From JBBRLA01 sp038231615 (lineage in GTDB: Bacteria > Myxococcota_A > Polyangia > Palsa-1104 > JAEUJZ01), in NCBI GenBank assembly GCA_038231615.1, contig JBBRLA010000530.1, positions 1 through 6,248 of the forward strand: a stretch of DNA of 6,248 nucleotides, given 5' to 3'. How positions within the stretch are numbered: the stretch's first letter is position 1; the number at the start of each line of letters is the position of its first letter. A program made the translations under genes and the position numbers. Below are positions 1 to 6,248 of the stretch, piece by piece. The notes under the pieces are model-generated. The model saw only the letters and a list, made by a program, of their open reading frames with translations, did no database searches and was not told the DNA's origin.

Positions 1-114
1 CTCAAAGCCGCTGGCGCAATGGCTCCATCTCAAAAAATGCCCATTGCAATACGACACGCGCGTGTCCTTCCGAAGCTGAACTACACCATTGATCCTGTAG
101 ATCAGCGACGATAA
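1..114 (+). CDS. Possible 3' end of an upstream gene (partial, uncertain)
   Basis: Frame 1 is open from the window edge and stops at TAA 112-114, giving 37 C-terminal residues that end in DPVDQRR. The stop shares its last A with the ATG of the caspase gene (TAATG), a typical junction between translationally coupled genes. That junction is the main reason to list it. Against it, fewer than half of its codons end in G or C, far below the genes that follow, and 37 open codons can occur by chance. I recognise no family. A competing frame (frame 2) stays open to TGA 77-79 with somewhat better third-base composition, so the upstream gene could instead end there and leave a 34-base gap. The stretch may also be a non-coding leader. 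Confidence 0.27.
   Translation, partial: LKAAGAMAPSQKMPIAIRHARVLPKLNYTIDPVDQRR
53..66. promoter_or_regulatory. Perfect 14-bp palindrome upstream of the operon
   Basis: GACACGCGCGTGTC reads identically on both strands and ends 47 bases before the first ATG of the caspase gene. Its symmetry and position would suit a dimeric regulator's operator. No T-run follows, so it is not an intrinsic terminator. I found no convincing -35/-10 pair around it. One such palindrome somewhere in a GC-rich window of this size is not very unlikely, and it may lie inside an upstream coding end, so the operator role is only a suggestion. Confidence 0.25.
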
Positions 115-3089
115 TGATCAGGTTATTTAGTTCCAGCCCCTTAGTGGCGCTGGCGGCGCAGGCAGCCGAGCCAGCGCTGGATATCGTCACCGAGATGCCC
201 GCCGGCCCGATCACCGGTATCAGTATCGATGGCAGCGGACGATATGTGGCGGCGGGCTCACAGGACGGGACGCTGCGGACCTGGGACCTGGGCAAGACGC
301 CGGGCCAGGGGGTCGGCGCCGCGCCCCTGCGGCTGGACCCGGGCGGGCCGGTCCTGGCAGTGGCCCTGTCCCGGGACGGCGGAACACTGGCCGCGGCGAC
401 CGCTGAGAACGTCGACCTGATCGACCGGCTGACGCGGAGGAGACTGCATCGGATCGCCGCATCGGGGGCGGGCCTGCTGGCGTTCTCCGCGGACGGCGCC
501 CACCTGGCGATGGCGACCGATGAAGGCGTGGCGCTGATCGAGGTGACGACGGGCCAGGTGATCGCCCGGACCAGCCTGGGCGGCAAGCTCACCGGCATGG
601 ATCTGCACCCGGACGGGCGGCTCTTGGCCGCGGGTCAGGACGGCGTACTGCGCCTCTACGACACGCACCTCGTGCCGGTGAAAGAGGCGCGGGTGGACGG
701 GACGCCGGGCGCGCTGCGCCTCGCACCGGATGGGAAAAGAGTCGCGGTCGGGTACCGCGGCGCCGCGCGGGTGGAGGTGCGCTCCTTGCCGGACCTGGGC
801 CTGCTCCATTGTCCGGACGTACCTTCCGGACAGTCCGGCGATCTTGCCCTGGTCGCCTGGTCCGCGGACGGCGGCGTTCTGTACGCCTCGGGCGGCTTTC
901 GGCCGCACGCAAACTACTCGATCCGCCGGTGGGCTGACGGCGGACGTGGCGCCGGAACGGACCGGGACGCGGCCGAGCGACCGCTGGTCGGGCTCGTCGC
1001 CTTACCCAGGGGCGGCACCCTTTATGCCACGGACGGACCCGGTCTCTTCGCCATGACCGACAAGGGCAAGCAGGTGTTCAGCCGGTCGAGTGGTCGGGTG
1101 GACTTCGTCGAGCGCTATCTCGGCGTGGACTTCTATGGTAACAAGGTGCGCTATACTCGCGCGGGCCACCAGGTCCCGACGATCTTTGCCGTCCGGGAGC
1201 GACTGCTGAGCGAACCCCCACCTCCCGGGCCGAAGCAGGCCCCGGGAACAGACGGGCCGGCGGATCGGCGCTTTCCCCAGCCAGTCACTGAATTCGAGGG
1301 GCTCGAAGTGACAGGATGGAAAGGCAGCGCTGCCGTCGAGGTGAACGGTGCGGCCGTCGCGCTCGAACCGGGCGAAGTGTCGCAAAGCCTGGCCATCGCC
1401 CCGGACCGGCAGACCTTCCTTCTTGGCACGGAGCGCCACCTGCGCCTCTATGACCGAGGGGGGCGGCTGCTCTGGCTCGCCGCCGGGCCTGAGTCGCCCA
1501 GGGTCGCTGTCAACTTCTCCGGGGATGGGCGGCTGGCAGTGGCCGCCGGGGCAGACGGGACCGTCCGCTTCCACACCGCCGGTTCAGGCCAGGTGCTGCT
1601 CTACTTTGTCCCCTCAGTCGACGGTGTCCACTTCACCCTGCTGTCGCCGTCGGGGTACTACGATGACGATCTGGCGCCTGATCAGGGCGAGGCGGCGGGC
1701 TTCTGGGCCCCCGTGGCCCCCCGCGATCTCCTGGCCTTCTTTCCCATCCATCAGTTCCGTGATGTCCTGTACCGGCCAGATGTCATCGACCTGATCCTGT
1801 TGACCCGGGACGAGCGGCTCGCGCTGGAGCAGGCAGACGCCGCGGGCGGACTGCCCGGTCGCGAGGGTCTCCTGAAGGAACTGCTCCCGCCGCTGGTCAC
1901 CCTGCTCGCGCCCGCCGAGGACAGCGTCGTGCAAGGCGGCAAGGCCAGCGTCCGGGCCCTCCTGCGCTCGCCGTCCGGGGCGAAGATCACAGCAATAAAG
2001 GCGCGCGTGCAGGGCCGCACCACGCTGACCGAAGGAGTGATCACATCCATCAAGGACCGGCCCGACGCGGGCGGACAGGAGTATACTTTCACCATCGACG
2101 TGCCCCCGGGGGACGCCAGGCTGGTGGTAGTGGCGGAGACGCACCGCGCGGCCAGCGAGGCGGCGATCGTCAACCTGCGGTCCGGCCGGGCCTTGCCGCA
2201 GAAGGCGGCCCCGGACAAGCCCGATCTCTACCTGCTTTCGGTCGGCGTCAGCGCCCCCAAAGCGCCCCGACTGCTCTTCGCCGACAAGGACGCCAGGGAC
2301 CTGGCTGCGGCGTTTGTGGCCCAGAAAGGAAAGCTCTACAAAAACGTGGAGCCACGCATCCTCACCGGCAAGGAGGCCCGACGGGACGCCATCCTGGCGC
2401 AGCTCGAGTGGCTGCGCCGCACCGTGACCAGCAAGGACGTGGCCGTGGTCTTTTTGGCCGGACATGGCAAGAGCGAGAATGGACAGTACCACTACCTGAC
2501 CTACGACGCGGACCCCGCCGCTTCGGCGGATACCACCTTGACCGGGCAGCAGATCCGCGCTGAGTTGGGCCGGATCGAAGGCCGGGTCCTGCTTTTTCTG
2601 GACACCTGCGACTCCGGTGGCGTCCTCAGCGCGGGCAGCCGCAGGGGGATCCGGGAGTTGACCCGTTTTACCCGGGACCTGGCGAGCACACAGAGCGGCG
2701 TGGTCGTCTATGCCGCTTCCCGCGACACCAAGCAGGCACTGGAGTACGAGGCGCTGAAGAACGGCGTTTTCACCAAGGCCGTGGTGGAGGGCCTGGCGGG
2801 CAAGGCCGACCTCGGCGGCTCGGGCGAGGTCACCGTCAGCACGCTGGAGCACTACATCAGCAACCGGGTCCTGGAGCTGACGCAGCAGCGTCAGACCCCA
2901 ACCGCCGCGCGACCAAGCACGCTCCCCGACTTTCCGGTGGCGCTGGTACCCCGGCCCGTATATCGACGACGGTGGTTCTGGGGAACCGTGGGTGGCACCG
3001 CCCTGGCCCTGGTCGGAGGAATCATCGGAGGAGTGGAACCATGGCGACCCAGACCGACTGTGCTGCACTACACGACGCAGGGTCCATGA
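114..3089 (+). CDS. WD40-like propeller / caspase-like (peptidase C14) fusion with C-terminal membrane anchor
   Basis: This 991-residue protein probably couples a binding or sensing scaffold to a caspase-like cysteine protease. Residues 1-20 resemble a short Sec signal (hydrophobic run, then AQA|AE). WD40-like blades are visible at about 31-58, 78-103, 119-144, 158-184, 198-224, 244-274 and 290-312, and again at 422-490, with DG turns such as SQDGTLRTWD and ADGTVRFH. A Pro-rich linker lies near 366-390. Residues 510-562 (SPSGYYDDD ... FRDVLYRPDVIDLIL) match the connector common in bacterial WD40-caspase proteins, followed by an Ig-like segment at 592-688. The C14 domain spans about 704-925: DARDL near the start, His784 in LAGHGKS and Cys832 in LDTCDSGG form the expected catalytic pair. 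A single hydrophobic helix follows RRRWFW at about 952-972. ATG 114 is the only start after an in-frame stop at 90; no clear Shine-Dalgarno precedes it. The substrate is unknown and activity is inferred from the motifs only. Confidence 0.93.
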   Translation: MIRLFSSSPLVALAAQAAEPALDIVTEMPAGPITGISIDGSGRYVAAGSQDGTLRTWDLGKTPGQGVGAAPLRLDPGGPVLAVALSRDGGTLAAATAENVDLIDRLTRRRLHRIAASGAGLLAFSADGAHLAMATDEGVALIEVTTGQVIARTSLGGKLTGMDLHPDGRLLAAGQDGVLRLYDTHLVPVKEARVDGTPGALRLAPDGKRVAVGYRGAARVEVRSLPDLGLLHCPDVPSGQSGDLALVAWSADGGVLYASGGFRPHANYSIRRWADGGRGAGTDRDAAERPLVGLVALPRGGTLYATDGPGLFAMTDKGKQVFSRSSGRVDFVERYLGVDFYGNKVRYTRAGHQVPTIFAVRERLLSEPPPPGPKQAPGTDGPADRRFPQPVTEFEGLEVTGWKGSAAVEVNGAAVALEPGEVSQSLAIAPDRQTFLLGTERHLRLYDRGGRLLWLAAGPESPRVAVNFSGDGRLAVAAGADGTVRFHTAGSGQVLLYFVPSVDGVHFTLLSPSGYYDDDLAPDQGEAAGFWAPVAPRDLLAFFPIHQFRDVLYRPDVIDLILLTRDERLALEQADAAGGLPGREGLLKELLPPLVTLLAPAEDSVVQGGKASVRALLRSPSGAKITAIKARVQGRTTLTEGVITSIKDRPDAGGQEYTFTIDVPPGDARLVVVAETHRAASEAAIVNLRSGRALPQKAAPDKPDLYLLSVGVSAPKAPRLLFADKDARDLAAAFVAQKGKLYKNVEPRILTGKEARRDAILAQLEWLRRTVTSKDVAVVFLAGHGKSENGQYHYLTYDADPAASADTTLTGQQIRAELGRIEGRVLLFLDTCDSGGVLSAGSRRGIRELTRFTRDLASTQSGVVVYAASRDTKQALEYEALKNGVFTKAVVEGLAGKADLGGSGEVTVSTLEHYISNRVLELTQQRQTPTAARPSTLPDFPVALVPRPVYRRRWFWGTVGGTALALVGGIIGGVEPWRPRPTVLHYTTQGP

Positions 3090-5599
3090 GGGCGGGTATC
3101 TTCATTACCCTGGCCGTCGCGGCCGCCCTGGGTTGCGGCCAGGACCCGCAGGTGACCCTGCTCCTGCCCGAGATCCCGGCTGGCGTCAGTAGCCTCGCGA
3201 TCACGCCATCCCTGCGTGCCAACGACTCGCTGCTCTTCAAGTCCCTCGGGGACAAGCGGGCCAGCGAACGGCTGGACCAGGTCGTCCTGGAGTTCGATCC
3301 GGGCACCACCGGGCAGCTTCAGATCGAGGTGATCGGACTCAACGATGGACAGTGCAAGATCGCGCAGGCGCCCCCCGTTCAGCTTCAGATCGACCCGGCG
3401 ACCAGCGCGGAGCAGATCATCCAGCTCGCCTTGCTTCCCGCCCAACGACAGGGCTGCGGCCTGGACCTGACCCAGAGCGGCGACGGCACGATCACATGCG
3501 CCTGGCGCTCGTCCGGCAGCGACGCCTGGATCACCGGGCCCTGCGACGCGCCGCATGCGCTGGCCACGCCCGTGCAGTTGATCCCGCAGGCCAATGCCGG
3601 CTCCTACTTCCTCGGGTTCGCGGGCGCATGCCTGGGGGTCGACCCGTGCGAGCTGTCCTTGCAGAACGAACGGCAGTCGGTGGGCGCCACGTTCCTGCCG
3701 CTCCATGCATGTACCGCTCCGCCGGGACAGGCCCGCTTCTGCTGGGAAAACCCCCTGCCCCAGGGAAACTTGATAGGTGGACTGGCGGTGCTTTCGCCGG
3801 ACGATGCCTGGGCCACGGGAGACAACGGGACCATCCTGCACTGGAACGGGCAGTTCTGGGCGCCGGTCCCAAGCAACCTGTCGCCGCCGGTCCTGCTTTC
3901 CACCGTCTGGGCCGGCGGGGGCGAGATCTTCGTGGGCGGCAGCAGGGGGGCCATCCTGCGCTGGAACGGCACATCGTTCGACCAGGTGAATCAAGGAGCG
4001 GATAGGAGGGCGATCAACCAGATCTATGGCATCGTTCCACCCGCGGGTGCAGCAGACCCGCGCCCTGATGTCTGGGCCGTGGGGCTCGGCAATCTCGTGC
4101 TTCACTGGTCCTATGGCAGTCAGTCCTTTCAAGAGGTGCAACTGCCCCTGGGGCTGAAAGTAAATCTCTCTGGGATCTGGGGGGCGCGCGCCGACGATTT
4201 ATGGCTGGTTGGAGACGCGGGCACGGTCCTCCGCTATGACGGGTCGCATTTTTCGCTGGTCCAGAGCGGGACTCCTTTCGACCTGCACTCGCTCTGGGGC
4301 CGGACGCGGCCCGGACAGCCGGACCAGGTCTTCATCGGCGGGGGCGAACCTGGTTTGGCGGACGTGCCTCCGAAGCCGCTTCTCGGGGTGGTCCTCATCT
4401 GGGACGGGACCGCGTTCACCCAGCAAAATCGGCCCAGCCCCGTCATCAGCGTGTGGGGCACACCCGAAGGGCCCGTGTGGTCGGTCACGCTTTTCAACAT
4501 CAGCTATCAATCCACCATCAATAGCCAGATCGCGCGGCTGGCACTCGACGGCAACGAGGCGCAGGGGAACTGGGTGACCGTCCCGCGGCCGTCCGGGGCC
4601 GGGGTCCCGTGGCTTTATAATGTCGCCGGAAGTAGCCAGGCAGACATCTGGATCGCCGGTGAGGGGGGCACCCTCTGGCACTGGAACGCCTCGTTCCTGC
4701 GCTCGACAGAGGGGGGCACCCTGGCCAACCTGAACGCAGTCTGGGCCAACGGCTCCGACTCGGTCTGGGCCGCCGGAGACGGAGGTACGATGCTCCATCG
4801 CGTCGGCGATTCCTGGCTGCCGGTCGACAGCACTACTACCTCGGACCTGCTCGCTCTTTGGGGTGAGCCCGCTCTCGCCGGCCGGAGGGAAGGGCTGTGG
4901 GCCATCGGTATGGACGGCGCGATCAGGCGTTGGAACGGCCAACATTTTTCGAGCGTCGAGCTGCTCACCGACCCCCTGCCAACCCTCAATGCAGTCTGGG
5001 GCACCAGCGCTGGCGACGTCTACATCGCCGGCACGAACGGGGAAGCAGGAAACGTCGGGCGCATCTTTCATGCACAGCGCGGCTCGATGACGATCGATGA
5101 AGTGACCATCCCCACCATCATGGGCGGACTCCGAGGCATCTGGGCCGACGATGGCGGCGATGTCTGGGCGGTGGGCCGGGGTGGCGCGGTACTGCGCGAG
5201 CATGGTGGCATCTGGGAAGTCGTGCCCATGCCCAGCAACTTTGGGGTCGATCTGTCTTCGGTCTGGGGCAGCGGCCCGGACGATGTCTGGATCTGCGGAG
5301 AAAATGGCGCAACCTTCGATAAGCCAACCGTCTTGCTCCATTGGCGAGGACAAAACCTCGAAAGCGTTCTCATGCAGGCACCTGGCTACCGCTTTACCCG
5401 ACTCTGGGGCGGCGGGCCAGGCGACCTGTGGGCGCTTGGCATCGATGGTCAGCGCGTCGGAAGCATCGTCCATTCCGATGGCACATCGTTCCGTGCGTTC
5501 CCCGGCACCGATGGCGTCGGCTCCGCCATCGCCGGACACGGCACCGATGTGGTGTTTGTCGTCGGCGTGGCCGGGCAGATCCTGAGACTGAGTCAATAG
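3086..5599 (+). CDS. Large lipoprotein: Cys-containing N-terminal domain, InlB/Flg_new_2-like module and ~14 propeller repeats
   Basis: This is a predicted 837-residue envelope lipoprotein. The frame is open from 2972, but the ATG at 3086 is chosen because it gives a signal peptide (MRAGIFITLAVAAALGC, lipidated Cys17) and overlaps the upstream TGA as ATGA, so translation is probably coupled to the caspase gene. The lipobox ALGC is slightly relaxed. Residues 22-130 resemble the mature part of the next gene's product. Residues 131-203 resemble the Flg_new_2/InlB B-type bacterial repeat: two Cys pairs, then FLGFAGACLG and a closing SVGATF. From 232 to the end about 14 repeats carry the core 'xxVWG..DDVWAVG..GtilhW.G..w', which resembles beta-propeller blades and could make two seven-bladed propellers. 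No enzymatic motif is visible, so a binding, adhesive or scaffold role is likely. It could also be called kelch-like or BNR-like, since the repeat does not match one named family clearly by eye. Confidence 0.93.
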   Translation: MRAGIFITLAVAAALGCGQDPQVTLLLPEIPAGVSSLAITPSLRANDSLLFKSLGDKRASERLDQVVLEFDPGTTGQLQIEVIGLNDGQCKIAQAPPVQLQIDPATSAEQIIQLALLPAQRQGCGLDLTQSGDGTITCAWRSSGSDAWITGPCDAPHALATPVQLIPQANAGSYFLGFAGACLGVDPCELSLQNERQSVGATFLPLHACTAPPGQARFCWENPLPQGNLIGGLAVLSPDDAWATGDNGTILHWNGQFWAPVPSNLSPPVLLSTVWAGGGEIFVGGSRGAILRWNGTSFDQVNQGADRRAINQIYGIVPPAGAADPRPDVWAVGLGNLVLHWSYGSQSFQEVQLPLGLKVNLSGIWGARADDLWLVGDAGTVLRYDGSHFSLVQSGTPFDLHSLWGRTRPGQPDQVFIGGGEPGLADVPPKPLLGVVLIWDGTAFTQQNRPSPVISVWGTPEGPVWSVTLFNISYQSTINSQIARLALDGNEAQGNWVTVPRPSGAGVPWLYNVAGSSQADIWIAGEGGTLWHWNASFLRSTEGGTLANLNAVWANGSDSVWAAGDGGTMLHRVGDSWLPVDSTTTSDLLALWGEPALAGRREGLWAIGMDGAIRRWNGQHFSSVELLTDPLPTLNAVWGTSAGDVYIAGTNGEAGNVGRIFHAQRGSMTIDEVTIPTIMGGLRGIWADDGGDVWAVGRGGAVLREHGGIWEVVPMPSNFGVDLSSVWGSGPDDVWICGENGATFDKPTVLLHWRGQNLESVLMQAPGYRFTRLWGGGPGDLWALGIDGQRVGSIVHSDGTSFRAFPGTDGVGSAIAGHGTDVVFVVGVAGQILRLSQ
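3779..5596 (+). repeat. Array of ~14 degenerate propeller repeats within the lipoprotein gene
   Basis: Protein repeats of roughly 30-50 residues begin near residues 232, 272, 311, 361, 400, 453, 510, 549, 588, 634, 682, 723, 770 and 811 of the lipoprotein. Each has a V/L/I-W-G or related start, an aromatic-hydrophobic-G core (WAVG, WLVG, WAAG, WALG) and usually a Gly-rich turn before a basic or aromatic strand (TILHWNG, AILRWNG, TVLRYDG). The sixth repeat (about 453-498) is the most divergent and the fourteenth is short. DNA identity between copies is patchy, for example at 3834-3848 against 3953-3967, so this is an old, diverged amplification rather than a recent tandem repeat. Confidence 0.75.
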
Positions 5600-5600
5600 C

Positions 5601-6125
5601 ATGTCGCGGAGGATGCAGATGCACGGGCATGGCACATCTACATTGAGTCTGATCGTTGCTCTCTTGCCCTGTCTTCTGTGCTGCGCACCAGAGCTCCCAG
5701 TGGTCGACGTCAGCGTGGGCGGCGACATGCAAGGCGTGAACTCACTGTCGGTGGTCAGCTCTCTTCTGGCGGCGGGTCAGGATCTACCCTATGCCGAGGC
5801 CCCTCTGCCGGTGTACTCGCCCCTGGATCACTTCGTTGTCGAGTTGCCTACCGGCTTCCGCGGCCAGGTGCTGATCCAGGTCCAGGGGCTGGACAGCGCG
5901 CAGTGTCAGGTGGCCGCGGGCGAGGTCAGGATCACGGTCCCCGGCCCCGGAAACGAGCAGGCATCCGTGACCTTGCAGCACTCGGATCCGGGCGGCTGTC
6001 GGGTCGCCGTGCAGCTCTTTCCGCCTGGCGTGCCTGGACGGATCCTCTCCGACAGGGAGTTCGGCCAAGTCGATCGCTCCCTGAGGACGTTTCAGTTGAA
6101 CTGCTCGCCCGATCCGACGCATTGA
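5601..6125 (+). CDS. Small lipoprotein, stand-alone paralogue of the upstream lipoprotein's N-terminal domain
   Basis: This is a predicted 174-residue lipoprotein of unknown function. A hydrophobic stretch (LSLIVALLPCLLCCAP) ends in tandem Cys27-Cys28; LLCC fits a lipobox with Cys27 or Cys28 lipidated. The mature part aligns by eye with residues 22-130 of the preceding protein: GVNSLSVVSSL against GVSSLAITPSL, VQGLDSAQC against VIGLNDGQC, and GGC against QGC, so Cys102 and Cys133 match Cys90 and Cys124 there. It lacks the InlB-like module and the propeller. The first ATG is 1 base after the upstream TAG, implying coupled translation, and its SRR supplies the positive n-region a signal peptide usually needs. 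ATG 5619 has a much better ribosome site and would shorten the protein by six residues. It could be a secreted partner or competitor of the large lipoprotein; this is inference. Confidence 0.85.
   Translation: MSRRMQMHGHGTSTLSLIVALLPCLLCCAPELPVVDVSVGGDMQGVNSLSVVSSLLAAGQDLPYAEAPLPVYSPLDHFVVELPTGFRGQVLIQVQGLDSAQCQVAAGEVRITVPGPGNEQASVTLQHSDPGGCRVAVQLFPPGVPGRILSDREFGQVDRSLRTFQLNCSPDPTH
5608..5612 (+). promoter_or_regulatory. Shine-Dalgarno GGAGG inside the first codons of the small lipoprotein gene
   Basis: GGAGG sits six bases before ATG 5619, an ideal spacing, and directly abuts ATG 5613. No comparable site precedes ATG 5601, which relies on coupling to the upstream stop. The ribosome site therefore favours initiation at 5619, whereas the Arg-Arg pair needed for a normal signal-peptide n-region favours 5601. 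Both starts may be used. In GC-rich coding DNA this pentamer also arises by chance. Confidence 0.4.
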
Positions 6126-6142
6126 GGCCCGGGTTGCTCCGC

Positions 6143-6190
6143 ACCTCCCGAGTGAGAGTCAGGGTCCAATTCGGGTAGTTCACTTGAGGT
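6143..6190 (+). other. Imperfect hairpin just after the last gene (possible transcript end structure)
   Basis: ACCTC (6143-6147) and AGTGA (6151-6155) pair with GAGGT (6186-6190) and TCACT (6180-6184). This gives two five-bp helices separated by a CCG/T internal loop, with a 24-base apical loop. It begins 17 bases after the operon's final stop. There is no U-rich run after it, so it is not a standard intrinsic terminator; it could stabilise the 3' end or be incidental. The remaining bases to 6248 show no recognisable gene start, RNA gene or mobile-element end. Confidence 0.22.
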
Positions 6191-6248
6191 AAAACCAAGT
6201 CTCCGACGGAGTTATTGGGGATTTCAGCAGGTGGCCGAAGTCCCTGTC

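Noticed and set aside
90..120. TGATC (90-94), GATCA (100-104) and TGATCA (115-120) clustered at the caspase start
   Set aside because: Short 5-6 base motifs at uneven spacing, one covering the start codon itself; chance is a sufficient explanation.
1614..3068. 484-codon open frame on the minus strand
   Set aside because: It is antisense to the motif-rich caspase domain, contains no recognisable domain, and long antisense frames are expected opposite GC-rich genes.
2972..3085. Longer N-terminal extension of the large lipoprotein gene
   Set aside because: It lies inside the caspase gene's membrane-anchor codons and would bury the lipoprotein signal peptide that begins cleanly at 3086.
114..3089. 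Interpreting the caspase fusion as an anti-phage defence effector
   Set aside because: No nucleic-acid sensor, NTPase, toxin partner or other defence gene is present, and the neighbours are predicted exported lipoproteins.
4199..5728. 509-codon open frame on the minus strand
   Set aside because: It is antisense to the propeller repeats and runs past the junction of two real genes; its sequence shows no domain or signal of its own.
6201..6211. CTCC-GAC-GGAG mini hairpin as an intrinsic terminator
   Set aside because: The stem is only four pairs with a three-base loop and no T-run follows.
5932..6248. Minus-strand frame open from the right edge of the window into the small lipoprotein gene
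   Set aside because: About two-thirds of it is antisense to the lipoprotein, third-base composition of the remainder is unremarkable, and I recognise no family in it.

Overview
The window is GC-rich, and its codons mostly end in G or C. It encodes extracytoplasmic, domain-rich proteins: a WD40/caspase-like fusion, a very long 'VWAVG'-type propeller lipoprotein and a small lipoprotein. That style fits a large-genome predatory or soil bacterium of the Myxococcota (formerly Deltaproteobacteria). The assignment is an inference from gene style, not from a marker gene.

Layout, all on the + strand. Positions 1-113 are less GC-rich. They hold either the tail of an upstream gene (one open frame stops at TAA 112-114, overlapping the next ATG as TAATG) or a short leader containing a perfect 14-bp palindrome. 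Gene 1 (114-3089) encodes a 991-residue protein: N-terminal WD40-like propeller sequence, an Ig-like connector, a C14/caspase-like domain with a visible His/Cys pair, and one C-terminal membrane segment. Gene 2 (3086-5599) starts inside gene 1's stop codon (ATGA). It is a lipoprotein with a Cys-containing N-terminal domain, an InlB/Flg_new_2-like module and about 14 tryptophan-rich propeller repeats. Gene 3 (5601-6125) follows after 1 base. It is a small lipoprotein whose mature part resembles the N-terminal domain of gene 2. Positions 6126-6248 are untranslated as far as I can see, with one imperfect hairpin and no convincing gene start.

How they may work together (inference): the stop/start overlap and the 1-base gap imply one transcript and translational coupling. 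Genes 2 and 3 are predicted lipoproteins sharing a paralogous domain, and gene 1 is predicted to be membrane-attached with a propeller scaffold and a possible cysteine protease. A simple model is an envelope-associated assembly in which propellers bind a partner or ligand and the caspase-like domain responds. The three-gene combination is the part of this window most likely to be undescribed. Nothing in the sequence identifies the substrate, and the compartment of the caspase-like domain is uncertain.
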